Origin: Methanoregula sp. UBA154
Lineage (GTDB): Archaea; Halobacteriota; Methanomicrobia; Methanomicrobiales; Methanospirillaceae
NCBI GenBank assembly: GCA_002502245.1
Contig: DAPW01000014.1
Coordinates: forward strand, 1 to 33,500
Reading direction: 5' to 3'
Length of the DNA: 33,500 nucleotides
The position numbers were made by a program, and so were the translations under genes. This document shows positions 1 through 6,374 of this stretch, piece by piece (the first letter of the stretch is position 1; the number at the start of each line of letters is the position of its first letter). A model generated the notes under the pieces. That model was not told where the DNA came from. It made no database searches and worked only from the letters and a program-made list of their open reading frames with translations.

Positions 1-94
1 CTCTCAGTCTTGGCTGCCCACAAAAATGATTTCATTTTACGCAATTTTCATGCTTCGGGTGTCAACTCCCGTTCATGTGCGTTTCTACAGAGCA
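1..94 (-). repeat. Partial copy of repeat module E, cut by window edge
   Basis: Read on the minus strand, this stretch starts with the signature TGCTCTGTAGAAA (82-94) and continues with about 45 bases nearly identical to 33252-33303, up to and including a CATGAAAAT motif. The rest of the module would lie before base 1. It has the same orientation as the copy at 1494-1755 and is opposite to the one at 33252-33500. Small reading frames across it look like chance products of the repeat. Confidence 0.75.
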
Positions 95-306
95 AATTTT
101 TCTTCAACGAGCGTGGAGCTTTCTTTACCTTTCCGAGTCCGGTAATGACCCGTTTTATCCATGCGGGTAATTCAATATTGAGGTTCCTAGCCGGGCAGGG
201 ATAAAACCAAAAACGAGAAACTCCCCCGCAGGGAAAAATATTGTGCAGTCCCGCCGGCCGGATTGCTCCGGACGGCGGACGAACCGCGTGCAATAGGAAA
301 AAGTGA

Positions 307-522
307 TTATGCGTTCTTCATCTTGGCTTTTGCGACGAAACCGTCCTTGCCAATGTAGTACATGAAGCCCTTTTCCTTGGCGATCTTCTCAGCACCGACT
401 TTCTTCTTCTTGCCGGTCTTGTTGTGCTTCATCGGGGCTGCCCAGACATATCCATCTTTGCCGATAAAGTAGAGGTAGCCCTTTTCGCGCTGGATCTTTT
501 CTTTTCCAATTTTGGTTCCCAT
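307..522 (-). CDS. Small basic protein with duplicated KEKGxxYYIGKDGxV motif
   Basis: This 71-residue, strongly basic protein is made of two copies of one unit. The first (about residues 3-31) has KIGKEKIQREKGYLYFIGKDG and the second (about 40-68) has KVGAEKIAKEKGFMYYIGKDG; they are joined by a lysine-rich linker, HNKTGKKKK. I see no membrane segment and no Cys or His cluster. I recall similar one- or two-unit proteins of unknown function in methanogens and proteobacteria, but cannot check this. The charge suggests nucleic-acid binding, which is inference only. The gene stands alone, with an AGGTG-type ribosome site just before the ATG and a clear TATA box at 575-583. Its size, codon use and promoter make it a convincing real gene. 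Confidence 0.85.
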   Translation of the reverse strand: MGTKIGKEKIQREKGYLYFIGKDGYVWAAPMKHNKTGKKKKVGAEKIAKEKGFMYYIGKDGFVAKAKMKNA

Positions 523-531
523 TTAAACACC

Positions 532-554
532 TCAAAACCGCTATCGGGTTTTGA
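532..554 (-). promoter_or_regulatory. 5' UTR hairpin reaching the Shine-Dalgarno of the 71-aa gene
   Basis: TCAAAACC (532-539) pairs perfectly with GGTTTTGA (547-554) around a 7-base loop. It lies in the leader of the gene ending at 522. The stem takes in the last bases of the likely ribosome site (528-533 on this strand), so folding could limit translation. The pairing is seen; the function is inferred. Confidence 0.45.
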
Positions 555-574
555 TAATGAGAGTTAACGCCTGA

Positions 575-583
575 TTATATAAA
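575..583 (-). promoter_or_regulatory. TATA box of the 71-aa protein gene
   Basis: On the minus strand the sequence reads GGAAACCTTTTATATAATC: a purine-rich BRE-like stretch followed by a strong archaeal TATA box. It is about 53 bases before the ATG, which predicts a leader of roughly 25-30 bases containing the hairpin at 532-554. Confidence 0.6.
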
Positions 584-599
584 AGGTTTCCGTCGAAAG

Positions 600-1284
600 C
601 CCGTCGAAGTTCGGATTTTTGCCACTTATTTAAGGTTTTTTTGGTTATTGTGCCGCACTAATCACTCCGTTTAAAAAGTCACTTAAAATGCTCATTTTCG
701 AATAAATCCTTTGATATGCAATCAGAATGCCAGTAGGGGCAATCTGATGCACCGGAAGGGAAAGCGCGACTCGAAGGGTATTTGTCTGGCATTCTGCCGG
801 GAGTGCGGCAGGATCAGCCGAGATTCGTTACCGCTTGGGATCCGACAAGAGACGGTCCAAATTATGGTAAGTGGCATTGCAACACAGTCCGGGCATTCGT
901 AAGGATGAATTTCTCATACGGCGGGATTCCCCGGGATGGTGCAAAGAGTTATCGCAAACAGCTCATTGGTTCCGGCCGGTTATCAGAATCCGCACTCCTT
1001 TGGGGAGCGGGATGTATTGACCGGAAAACGTCTTTTCCGGGCAGAGGTGAGATGATGACGTGGTTTTGGAATGTTCTGGAGAACTCCCTCACCGTTCCAT
1101 CGTACCAGGACATGATCCATTTCGATCGCTCCCGTAACGCTCGTGAAGGGATCCTATGAAACGGATACCCCGGAGCCGGCCCGGATCCTCCTGCAGGATA
1201 ATTACGGGTGGGTTCCGGGTCCTGATTGCTGTCGGGAAACCTGTACACGTTCCCGACAGGCTGGAGGTTATTAATGGAAAAACT
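600..1284. other. Gene-poor stretch, no supported gene
   Basis: Reading frames of up to 125 codons exist here (for example 782-1159), but none resembles a protein I know, none has a good ribosome site, and overlapping frames on both strands are equally long, as expected by chance at this GC content. It may be decayed accessory DNA. No tRNA-like fold was seen. Confidence 0.5.
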
Positions 1285-1297
1285 TGCTCTGTAGAAA
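1285..1297 (+). repeat. Signature S (TGCTCTGTAGAAA), isolated copy
   Basis: This is the exact 13-mer found at one edge of module E (82-94 minus, 33252-33264 plus; one mismatch at 1743-1755 minus and a diverged copy at 33013-33025 minus). Here it is not followed by module E but, about 35 bases later, by repeat R1 (1325-1490). Confidence 0.65.
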
Positions 1298-1324
1298 TCA
1301 TTGTAACGTGATTAAATCGCCCCC

Positions 1325-1490
1325 CCCCTTGCGCCAGCCCCGCCACTGTTGGGGGCTCAATCGCGCATGTTATGCCGTGGAATTATCTGCGTACTGTCCT
1401 CATTCAAAATTGACCCGGTAATACGGCGTTATCGCAATCCGGGGATGCCACAGTGGCGGGGGCGAAGCCCCCAAAAGCGTCAGAATTGTA
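1325..1490 (+). repeat. Repeat R1, copy A
   Basis: This copy begins with CTTGCGCCAGCCCCGCC and ends with ATCGCAATCCGGGGATGCC followed by a hairpin, GGGGGC-GAA-GCCCCC (1458-1472). Two further copies with the same start, a GCGCATG box about 35 bases in, the (C/T)GCAA(T/C)C-GGGG box and the same relative layout lie at 31138-31290 and 32868-33003. It abuts module E at 1494. No coding potential was seen. Confidence 0.7.
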
Positions 1491-1493
1491 CGA

Positions 1494-1755
1494 AGGATTT
1501 CCTATGAAAATCGAATAAGTTAAGAGAGAATAATGGGGTTGAGACCCCCATACCCCCGATTATGATAGTTACCGCCGCCCCCGACGGGGCGCCCCCGCGG
1601 CGGATCAACAACTGATAGTTCTGAAAAACACACAAACTGCCCCGCCGTGCCCCGGAGGGGCCTGAACCGGGGAGCCCTCGTAAAAAATATACTCTCTTTT
1701 CCGATTTTCATTGATCCGGTGTGAACTCATTGTTCATGCCCGTTTCTCCAGAGCA
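1494..1755 (-). repeat. Repeat module E, copy in inverted orientation
   Basis: The reverse complement of this segment aligns along its length with 33252-33500. Shared blocks include the S signature (here one mismatch), ATGAAAATCG, ACGGCGGGGCAGTT, GGGGGCGCCCCGTCGGGGGC and TCGGGGGTATGGGGGT. The core is bounded by a perfect 10-bp inverted repeat, ATGAAAATCG at 1504-1513 and CGATTTTCAT at 1702-1711. It contains a hairpin, GCCCC-GGA-GGGGC (1649-1661). A 63-codon reading frame inside is likely spurious, because it is not kept open in the other copy. Confidence 0.85.
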
Positions 1756-1929
1756 GAAAAAACTGCTTTCTGCCAGGAGACTTCCGGGAAATGTCCATGC
1801 TTAAAACCGGTGGTCTTTCTCACACCCGTATGTATCGGCCTGACTGCGAAAATCCCAATAAGGACAATGATTGAAATGAACGGATTCAGGGCCATCCAGC
1901 CCGTCAACAGCCAGGCCCGGGTTTCCGGA

Positions 1930-3294
1930 TCATGCCGGTTCCCGGCGGTCGATAAGCCGTTTTGGGCGCCCTTTCAGTCTGTGGAGCTCTAGTCCCCCGG
2001 GTCCCGTGAAGTTGAGGGGGATTTTCAGGTTACCATCATCGTACTGACCGGCAAGGCCGGGCTTGTACTTCAGGAAGCGACCGGTAAGCTTTTCCTCTAC
2101 GAGCCTCCGGTCACACCGGTCAGGATCCAGGCATTCCACACTGATACGGAGAACCACTTCATCCGGGGACTCACCGTTATGGATGAATGCCTCGTACTCC
2201 CCGGTAAGGTAATCCATGTTCTCAGGCTGGAAGACTCCCGCTTCAATATCCACCCGGTTCAGGGCATTCCCGAAGATCCAGGCGGTTTCTGCCTCCCGCT
2301 GCGGGTTATAGATCCTCATATGCGTCCTGCCACACCTGCAGCGTTCCCGGGAAATGACGAGCGTGGTGTCCTCTGTATCATAGTTGAGGAGGAGCATCCC
2401 GCTCTTTCCCCCGACCGGGAGCAGTGTGGTGAGTACGCCCCTGCCACAATCACCATCCCTTACGAATCCCTGCATCTGTGGATCATATACATCCAGGTGC
2501 ACGAGATCCTCGGGCACGTGTAATCCGGCAAGCTCCGTACATTCGCCGCACATGGTACCTTCAGTACTACCATAGGTATTGTACACGGTGCAGCCCCATT
2601 GCTCTGCAAGATACGTGCGGGATTCATCGGCAAAACTCTCGCCTCCTGCCACCAGTTTATCGATGGCGATATCATCAGGTTTCACCCCCTCCGCTCTCAG
2701 GCGCCGGACAAGACGGAGGAGCTTAAAAACGCTCCCCACAATAGACGTTGGCCGGTAACTTCTGAGAATCCGGGAATCAAAGGAGCATTTGCCGATCGGT
2801 ATGATCCCCATCCCGATCCGCTGCGCTGCTATGGTCATCGTGTTTGCGCCAACATTCATGCCATAGGAAGCACAGACCACGATTCGATCCCTGCTCGTGA
2901 ATCCCTGCGAGACAAAGCTGCGGCAGTACTTCTCTGCGTATCGCTTCCAGTCCTCCCAGGTCAGGAAAAAACCTTTGGGCGTCCCGCTCGTACCGCTTGT
3001 CTCCTGGATAGAGAAGACATCCGGCCAGTCCGTTGAAAGGAACTCAAAGGTGGGGGTGACCGGGGGCTGGTGTTCCCGTATGGTTTTTCCGGATATGAGG
3101 GGAAGACTGAGCAGATCCTCATGGACACGGACCTCTTTGGGATCAATCCTGTTCTCCCGGAACCAATGGCGGTAAAACGGGGAATGATCAACCGCATACT
3201 GCACCGTGTACCGGACCCGTTCATCGATCAGGGCATCGAGTTCGCCACGCCCCATGGTCTCAATATCAGGGGAGAAGTAGTGTCCGGCCGGCAT
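1930..3294 (-). CDS. Coenzyme F390 synthetase-like adenylate-forming enzyme (PaaK family)
   Basis: This 454-residue protein belongs to the phenylacetate-CoA ligase (PaaK) branch of adenylate-forming enzymes. Visible motifs are the ATP-binding loop TSGTSGTPKG (about 99-108), YGSTEG (about 241-246), a D-containing nucleotide-binding stretch LNYDTEDT (about 301-308) and a CRCG pair near 320 that may bind zinc, as in PaaK relatives. In methanogens this branch includes coenzyme F390 synthetase (FtsA of Methanothermobacter), which links AMP from ATP to the 8-hydroxyl of F420 under oxidative or hydrogen stress; a different carboxylate or amino-acid substrate is possible. It is soluble and of normal length. 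It is transcribed away from the radical SAM gene at 3443, with 148 bases between them, and a TATA box about 27 bases before the ATG predicts an almost leaderless mRNA. Confidence 0.82.
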   Translation of the reverse strand: MPAGHYFSPDIETMGRGELDALIDERVRYTVQYAVDHSPFYRHWFRENRIDPKEVRVHEDLLSLPLISGKTIREHQPPVTPTFEFLSTDWPDVFSIQETSGTSGTPKGFFLTWEDWKRYAEKYCRSFVSQGFTSRDRIVVCASYGMNVGANTMTIAAQRIGMGIIPIGKCSFDSRILRSYRPTSIVGSVFKLLRLVRRLRAEGVKPDDIAIDKLVAGGESFADESRTYLAEQWGCTVYNTYGSTEGTMCGECTELAGLHVPEDLVHLDVYDPQMQGFVRDGDCGRGVLTTLLPVGGKSGMLLLNYDTEDTTLVISRERCRCGRTHMRIYNPQREAETAWIFGNALNRVDIEAGVFQPENMDYLTGEYEAFIHNGESPDEVVLRISVECLDPDRCDRRLVEEKLTGRFLKYKPGLAGQYDDGNLKIPLNFTGPGGLELHRLKGRPKRLIDRREPA

Positions 3295-3319
3295 ACCAGA
3301 GAATTACAAAGAGGAATTG

Positions 3320-3326
3320 TTTATAG
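3320..3326 (-). promoter_or_regulatory. TATA box of the F390 synthetase-like gene
   Basis: CTATAAA on the minus strand, centred about 29 bases before the ATG at 3294. This spacing predicts transcription starting at or a few bases before the start codon. Confidence 0.5.
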
Positions 3327-3442
3327 ATTACTACAAACCTGGCGGCGCGGTCTGCCCACCCCTCGGGGGGTAATTTCAGGGAAGGGCACCTGCCGGATGC
3401 AAATTTTATCGTCCATCAAATCCAAAGAATACCGGTATTTTC

Positions 3443-4567
3443 ATGTACTTCCATCTCATCCTCACCGATGACTGCAACCTCTGCTGCAGCTACTGCAGGG
3501 CGAAGGCGTTCGAAAATCTCGAGGTGAGTGAGGGCGAGCGGGCAGTACAGATCGACGAGAGCCTTCCCAATGAGATGGCATATGATCCCGAAATCCTCTA
3601 CCGGTTCCTTGAATCAGATCCCTCCCCAACCCTCACGTTCTATGGGGGGGAGCCGCTCCTCCGCACGGATCTGGTCGAACGGATTGTCCGGGAAGCGCCG
3701 GTGAAGCGGTTCATGATACAGACCAACGGACTTCTTCTGGACAGGCTCCCCCCGGATATTCTCGGCAGGTTTGTCACTATCCTGGTTTCGCTCGACGGCA
3801 GGAAGGCACTCACCGATGCAAACCGGGGCAACGGGGTCTATGACCGGGTAATGGAGAATATCCGGATAATCCGTGCACGGGGATATACCGGAGAACTGAT
3901 CGCCCGGATGACCGTAACAGAAAAAACAGATATTGTCGAGGCGGTTCACCACCTCGCATCCAACGCGGATTACTCCTTCTCTTCGATCCACTGGCAGATT
4001 GACGCAAATTTTGCGGGGGACTTTTCCCTGCGCAGATTCCGGAAGTGGGCGGATGACTGTTATAATCCCGGCATACGTATGCTTGTTGATGACTGGGTAG
4101 ACCATATGGAAACAGAAGGCAGCGTGCTGCGGTGGTACCCCTTCCTGGATCCGATGGAGGATCTCCTGTACGAAAGGGAGAGCCGGCTCAGGTGCGGATC
4201 CGGGTATGCCAATTATACTATCATGACCGATGGCAACATCGGGCCCTGCCCGGTGATGATCGGGATGAGCCAGTACTATGTCGGACATATTTCCCGGTCG
4301 CACCCGCTTGAGCTGGACCATGTCATTATCCGGGGGGAATGCACTGACTGCGGGATTCGGACGTTCTGCGGCGGCCGTTGTCTCTACTCAAATATCACGC
4401 AGCCATGGGGGGTTGCTGAACGCGGACTTGTCTGTGGTACCATAGAGAGCCTCCGCCATGCACTTATTGCTGCACTCCCCCGCGTCCGAAGACTTATAGA
4501 CGAGGGTACTATCGTACCGGGCGATTTCGCGCACGAGAAGTTCAATGGTTGCGAGATCATACCCTAG
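3443..4567 (+). CDS. Radical SAM/SPASM-type putative peptide-modifying enzyme (AF1577-like)
   Basis: This 374-residue protein starts directly with the radical SAM cluster motif: C11, C15 and C18 in DDCNLCCSYC should bind the [4Fe-4S] cluster that cleaves S-adenosylmethionine. TFYGGEPLL (about 65-73) is the usual GGE region. The C-terminal third carries a SPASM-like Cys set (RCGSG, GPCPV, ECTDCG, FCGGRC, LVCG, about 250-332) that would hold auxiliary iron-sulfur clusters. This layout and the N-terminal sequence fit the archaeal family I recall as TIGR04084 (AF1577 family), thought to modify peptides; the substrate is unknown. The 59-residue Cys-rich protein 80 bases downstream is a possible target. 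The gene diverges from the F390 synthetase-like gene. A weak TATA-like TTTTAT near 3404 would give a very short leader. Confidence 0.82.
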   Translation: MYFHLILTDDCNLCCSYCRAKAFENLEVSEGERAVQIDESLPNEMAYDPEILYRFLESDPSPTLTFYGGEPLLRTDLVERIVREAPVKRFMIQTNGLLLDRLPPDILGRFVTILVSLDGRKALTDANRGNGVYDRVMENIRIIRARGYTGELIARMTVTEKTDIVEAVHHLASNADYSFSSIHWQIDANFAGDFSLRRFRKWADDCYNPGIRMLVDDWVDHMETEGSVLRWYPFLDPMEDLLYERESRLRCGSGYANYTIMTDGNIGPCPVMIGMSQYYVGHISRSHPLELDHVIIRGECTDCGIRTFCGGRCLYSNITQPWGVAERGLVCGTIESLRHALIAALPRVRRLIDEGTIVPGDFAHEKFNGCEIIP

Positions 4568-4602
4568 AAACGCCCGAGTTTATCTCTATATTCAGGGAGA
4601 TG

Positions 4603-4610
4603 TATTTATA
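4603..4610 (+). promoter_or_regulatory. TATA box of the 59-aa CxxC protein
   Basis: TATTTATA lies about 40 bases before the ATG at 4648, giving the small gene its own likely promoter with a leader of roughly 10-15 bases. It can therefore be expressed independently of the radical SAM gene. Confidence 0.45.
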
Positions 4611-4647
4611 CTGAACCGTTAATTGTATATGTGCAGATCAAAACTGC

Positions 4648-4827
4648 ATGAGTAATACAATGGAAAGAAAGAGTTTTGGTGGCCCGAGAAACTTCGGTCC
4701 CAGAGAAATGACAAAGACAGTCTGCTCAGACTGTGGCAAAGAGTGCGAAGTCCCCTTCAAACCAACTGAAGGAAGGCCGGTCTACTGCAGGGACTGCCTG
4801 CCCAAGCACCGGAAACCCCGGTTCTAA
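4648..4827 (+). CDS. CxxC-x17-CxxC zinc/metal-binding small protein
   Basis: This 59-residue protein is easily missed because of its size. It has a basic, Gly/Phe-rich N-terminal part (KSFGGPRNFGPREM) and then CSDC, 17 residues, CRDC, with a further Cys inside (KECEVPF). That spacing matches the rubredoxin-like CxxC-x17-CxxC domain family (TIGR04272 as I recall it), which is common in methanogens and probably binds zinc or iron through the two CxxC pairs. The second Met (codon 5, at 4660) is an alternative start; neither has a strong ribosome site, consistent with a short leader. It follows the radical SAM gene by 80 bases on the same strand. It could be an independent RNA- or DNA-binding protein, or the substrate of the radical SAM enzyme; the second idea is speculative. 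Confidence 0.85.
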   Translation: MSNTMERKSFGGPRNFGPREMTKTVCSDCGKECEVPFKPTEGRPVYCRDCLPKHRKPRF

Positions 4828-4885
4828 TCTCAGAAATTCTTCTTTTTTTCAAAGTTCCCCCGCGGATAGATCCATCGGATGATCC

Positions 4886-5170
4886 GTGTATTCACTGGAG
4901 AAAGTCTCAAGATACTGGTCAGCCAATGCTTTCAATATGGCAGGATCATGGAAAGAGGCCAAGGAATGCGCTGTACGTGAAGGGCTTCCCCAGGTGTATC
5001 ATGACTGCGATGACAAGATCTTCGGGGCATGCAGGCAGGGAGAACTGCAGGGTATATTCAAAGGGGGGATCTTCATCGAGCACCGCTGTATCTGTATGCC
5101 GTCACACCTGAGTGCTGAAGAACTCGAAGCAAAAGAAAAGCACTTTCTCGAGGAAAACCCCGGTTGGTAG
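4886..5170 (+). CDS. Small Cys-containing hypothetical protein
   Basis: I do not recognise this 94-residue protein. It has a GTG start placed directly after GGATGATCC, which resembles the extended anti-Shine-Dalgarno complement but leaves little spacing, so a later start is possible. It is acidic at the C-terminus (EELEAKEKHFLEENPGW) and has five Cys (ECAV, HDCDD, GACRQ and the pair RCIC) in a soluble, probably compact fold. No membrane segment or signal peptide is seen. Base composition at third codon positions looks coding. It sits between the CxxC protein and a convergent membrane-protein gene whose stop is only 16 bases away. Confidence 0.6.
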   Translation: MYSLEKVSRYWSANAFNMAGSWKEAKECAVREGLPQVYHDCDDKIFGACRQGELQGIFKGGIFIEHRCICMPSHLSAEELEAKEKHFLEENPGW

Positions 5171-5185
5171 CCATGATTACCCATA

Positions 5186-5788
5186 TCATCGGTTCTTTTT
5201 TATTTCCTGACGGAAGCGGTGAACAATATCATACAGCATCATGCGAAATTCTGCACCAATCTCCTCCCACGATTTAACATCCGGTCCCCGTTGTTCTGTT
5301 TCGTTGCTGGTTTCCTGATGAACAACCTTGACACCAGTATCGCCGTCTATATTCGGCTGCCACCAGAGCCGGCGCATGATCTCAAAGTAACCACTCGCAA
5401 GAACGATGAGAAATACAAGCGGTACAATAAGGAATGCAAGCACCCAGAAGAACTGGTAGAGACTCGTTCCAAAATATCGGTCCACCCACTGGAAGACACT
5501 GAGCACAAACGCAATGCAGAAGACGCTGCCAAATGCCCTGATGATCGGTGCAGGCAGGTTGAGCGGGAACGGGAATACCCCGAAAACGTCCGCAACCAGC
5601 AGGATGACCGCAATGAGAACCAGCAGCCAGAAATTCTCATTGATGAGGTTCACACCCGAGTGATAGACCGGGCTTGTCACGTAGTATGTCAGGATATTGG
5701 CAAGGACCACGACAATAAGGAAGCAGATGATTCCTATCATCCGCGATACAAACACCCAGCCTAATGATCTGTTCCGGTACTGGCCCAT
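5186..5788 (-). CDS. Four-helix membrane protein of unknown function
   Basis: The protein has about 200 residues with four hydrophobic segments: SRMIGIICFLIVVVLANIL, then FWLLVLIAVILLVADVFGVF, IIRAFGSVFCIAFVLSVF and FFWVLAFLIVPLVFLIVLA. A charged C-terminal tail of about 60 residues (RRLWWQPN... to RFRQEIKKNR) is probably cytoplasmic. I chose the ATG at 5788 because a GGCAGGA ribosome site lies just before it and a TATA-like TATTTAA lies about 45 bases upstream; the reading frame itself is open further, to 5863. I do not recognise the family. It converges with the 94-residue protein gene. Confidence 0.7.
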   Translation of the reverse strand: MGQYRNRSLGWVFVSRMIGIICFLIVVVLANILTYYVTSPVYHSGVNLINENFWLLVLIAVILLVADVFGVFPFPLNLPAPIIRAFGSVFCIAFVLSVFQWVDRYFGTSLYQFFWVLAFLIVPLVFLIVLASGYFEIMRRLWWQPNIDGDTGVKVVHQETSNETEQRGPDVKSWEEIGAEFRMMLYDIVHRFRQEIKKNR

Positions 5789-6007
5789 GGTCCTGCCCCA
5801 AAAATTCTGTACAGGATTTGCCGGTTGGATTAAATAGCCTTCGTGAATTGTCTCTGGCAGCACAACACAGATAATCCATCTGCAGAGGGTAAAGTCTGGA
5901 ATCAGGAAAAATTATCCGGTTATATATCCCATTCCGTGAGATTATCAGGTTTTTTTGGGTTAGTCCTTGTTCCAGGAACCCGTTCATGATCATAGATCCT
6001 GTCATAA

Positions 6008-6154
6008 TCACCGGAACCGCACCAACCGTTCCTTCGGACAATCCTCTTTGCAGTCCACGCAGTGGGTGTTTTCCTTCACATCCCATTGGGCAGCGGGCAA
6101 AGGGTGGAGCAGGAGTTTCAGCTTTTTATAAGGCACAGATTCTCGCAGAAGCAT
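6008..6154 (-). CDS. Candidate 48-aa Cys-rich small protein
   Basis: A 48-codon frame runs from an ATG at 6154 to a TGA at 6008. The N-terminal half is hydrophobic and basic (YKKLKLLLHPLPAAQW) and the C-terminal half carries HCVDCKEDCPKE, a His plus three Cys in C-x2-C-x3-C spacing that could bind a metal. A TATA-like TTTATAC lies about 45 bases upstream. Sense of the codons and the compact Cys motif argue for a real peptide, but a longer overlapping frame exists and no ribosome site is visible. It lies back-to-back with the trp promoter region. It may also be the remnant of a longer gene. Confidence 0.4.
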   Translation of the reverse strand: MLLRESVPYKKLKLLLHPLPAAQWDVKENTHCVDCKEDCPKERLVRFR

Positions 6155-6230
6155 GGGATGCGTTTTGTCATATTTTCACATACACTAATGCAGTATAAAA
6201 TTCAATAATACACAAATAGCTACAACAATG

Positions 6231-6244
6231 TATAAATATGTACA
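6231..6244 (+). promoter_or_regulatory. trp operon promoter with TRP-box-like operator
   Basis: TATAAATA (6231-6238) is immediately followed by TGTACA (6239-6244). In Methanothermobacter the regulator TrpY represses trp genes by binding TGTACA boxes at the promoter. A small inverted pair, TACA-acaa-TGTA, overlaps the 5' side, and a half-matching GTACAC lies at 6289-6294 beside a second TATA-like CTTATAG (6283-6289). No trpY gene is in this window. The sites are seen; repression is inferred. Confidence 0.5.
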
Positions 6245-6324
6245 AAGTAGACCTGTATTAAGTCAGTTCGTGTAGTGCCGGTCTTATAGTACACGGCCCT
6301 TTTGCGAAAAAAGTGTTCAGAAAA

Positions 6325-6356
6325 ACCGGCAGAGCCCCCTTCCCGGGGGAACCGGT
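6325..6356 (+). promoter_or_regulatory. Two-tier leader hairpin just before trpE
   Basis: ACCGG (6325-6329) pairs with CCGGT (6352-6356), and inside it CCCCC (6335-6339) pairs with GGGGG (6345-6349). It ends 18 bases before the trpE ATG, and trpE has no strong ribosome site. The fold could affect translation or transcript stability. It is not a typical terminator, as no U-run follows. Confidence 0.4.
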
Positions 6357-6374
6357 CGATACGGTAACCAGCCT

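Noticed and set aside
801..818. Minus-strand TGATCCTGCCG resembling the 5' end of archaeal 16S rRNA
   Set aside because: The likeness is limited to about 11 bases, and the following sequence does not match 16S rRNA.
782..1159. 125-codon frame in the gene-poor left region
   Set aside because: No ribosome site, no recognisable motif, and equally long frames on the opposite strand.
1520..1711. 63-codon frame with a Gly/Pro-rich product inside module E
   Set aside because: The corresponding frame in the copy at 33252-33500 is not kept open, while RNA-type pairing is; the frame is probably a by-product of the repeat.
3614..4321. 235-codon minus-strand frame opposite the radical SAM gene
   Set aside because: Shadow; the plus strand carries the CxxxCxxC motif and SPASM Cys residues.
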